Source: Planctomycetales bacterium
GTDB taxonomy: Bacteria > Planctomycetota > SBBH01
Reading direction: 5' to 3'
DNA length: 12,203 nt
Assembly: GCA_005239795.1 (NCBI GenBank)
Contig: SBBH01000204.1
Coordinates: forward strand, 1 to 12,203
A program made the position numbers and the translations under genes. A model generated the notes under the pieces. That model made no database searches. It saw only the letters and a list, made by a program, of their open reading frames with translations, and was not told the origin of the DNA. This document shows, piece by piece, positions 12,070 to 12,203 of the stretch (position 1 is its first letter; every line of letters starts with the position of its first letter).

Positions 12070-12203
12070 ACGAGGTCGGCGGGGTGCGCTCCGATCTGCA
12101 TCTTTCGTCCCGACGGTATCGCGGCCGGCGTCTGCCGACAGCGGCGCAGGCGGCGCCGAACAGGAAGCAGAACACGACGATCTGGAGCACTTCGCCGCGG
12201 GCC

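Overview
The window is a G+C-rich bacterial segment. Every protein gene I can support lies on the minus strand; the only plus-strand gene is one tRNA. The LPS-type genes (a heptose adenylyltransferase, a Kdo-kinase-like protein and two core-type glycosyltransferases) point to a Gram-negative organism. The free use of GTG and TTG starts, a tRNA without encoded CCA and a gatB gene would fit a proteobacterium-like or uncultured candidate lineage, but I cannot name the taxon from sequence alone.

Reading in the direction of transcription (high to low coordinates), there are five blocks. (1) 12203-10397: two tandem, divergent HEAT-repeat-like paralogs of unknown function, separated by about 160 bp rich in hairpins. 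(2) 10361-9496: a small XRE-family regulator and a short nucleotidyltransferase overlapping by 11 nt, a probable toxin-antitoxin-like pair. Its promoter appears leaderless, and a palindrome fills the -35/-10 spacer. (3) 9476-6334: an enoyl-CoA hydratase behind a good sigma70-type promoter, an NAD(P)-dependent aldehyde dehydrogenase and a CPBP/CAAX-protease-like membrane protein with a degenerate first motif. (4) 6136-5251: a vapBC pair in which vapC carries a one-base frameshift, a palindrome, and tRNA-Arg(GCG) on the opposite strand. (5) 5193-1: a tightly packed surface-polysaccharide operon. Its order is WecE-type sugar aminotransferase, LPS/Kdo-kinase-like protein, RfaE2-type heptose-1-phosphate adenylyltransferase, WaaE-like GT2, a small one-helix membrane protein, a WaaG-like GT4, and finally gatB, cut by the window edge.

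In block 5, four junctions are four-base NTGA overlaps (TTGA, ATGA, GTGA, ATGA). These move the likely starts of two genes to TTG/GTG codons inside the longest open frames. The logic is consistent with LPS inner-core assembly: activated heptose is made, the Kdo/heptose region is phosphorylated, sugars are added, and an amino-dideoxy sugar is supplied. Why gatB is translationally coupled to the end is unclear.

The most unusual non-coding signal is a family of degenerate seven-base tandem arrays (five arrays, four or five units each) at gene junctions: 2613-2647, 2678-2712, 7025-7052, 8524-8551 and 8575-8602. Neighbouring arrays are in opposite orientation, so their transcripts can fold into long hairpins. 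The pair between the hydratase and the aldehyde dehydrogenase gives about 25 pairs out of 28. One pair has become coding, extending the C-terminus of the heptose adenylyltransferase.
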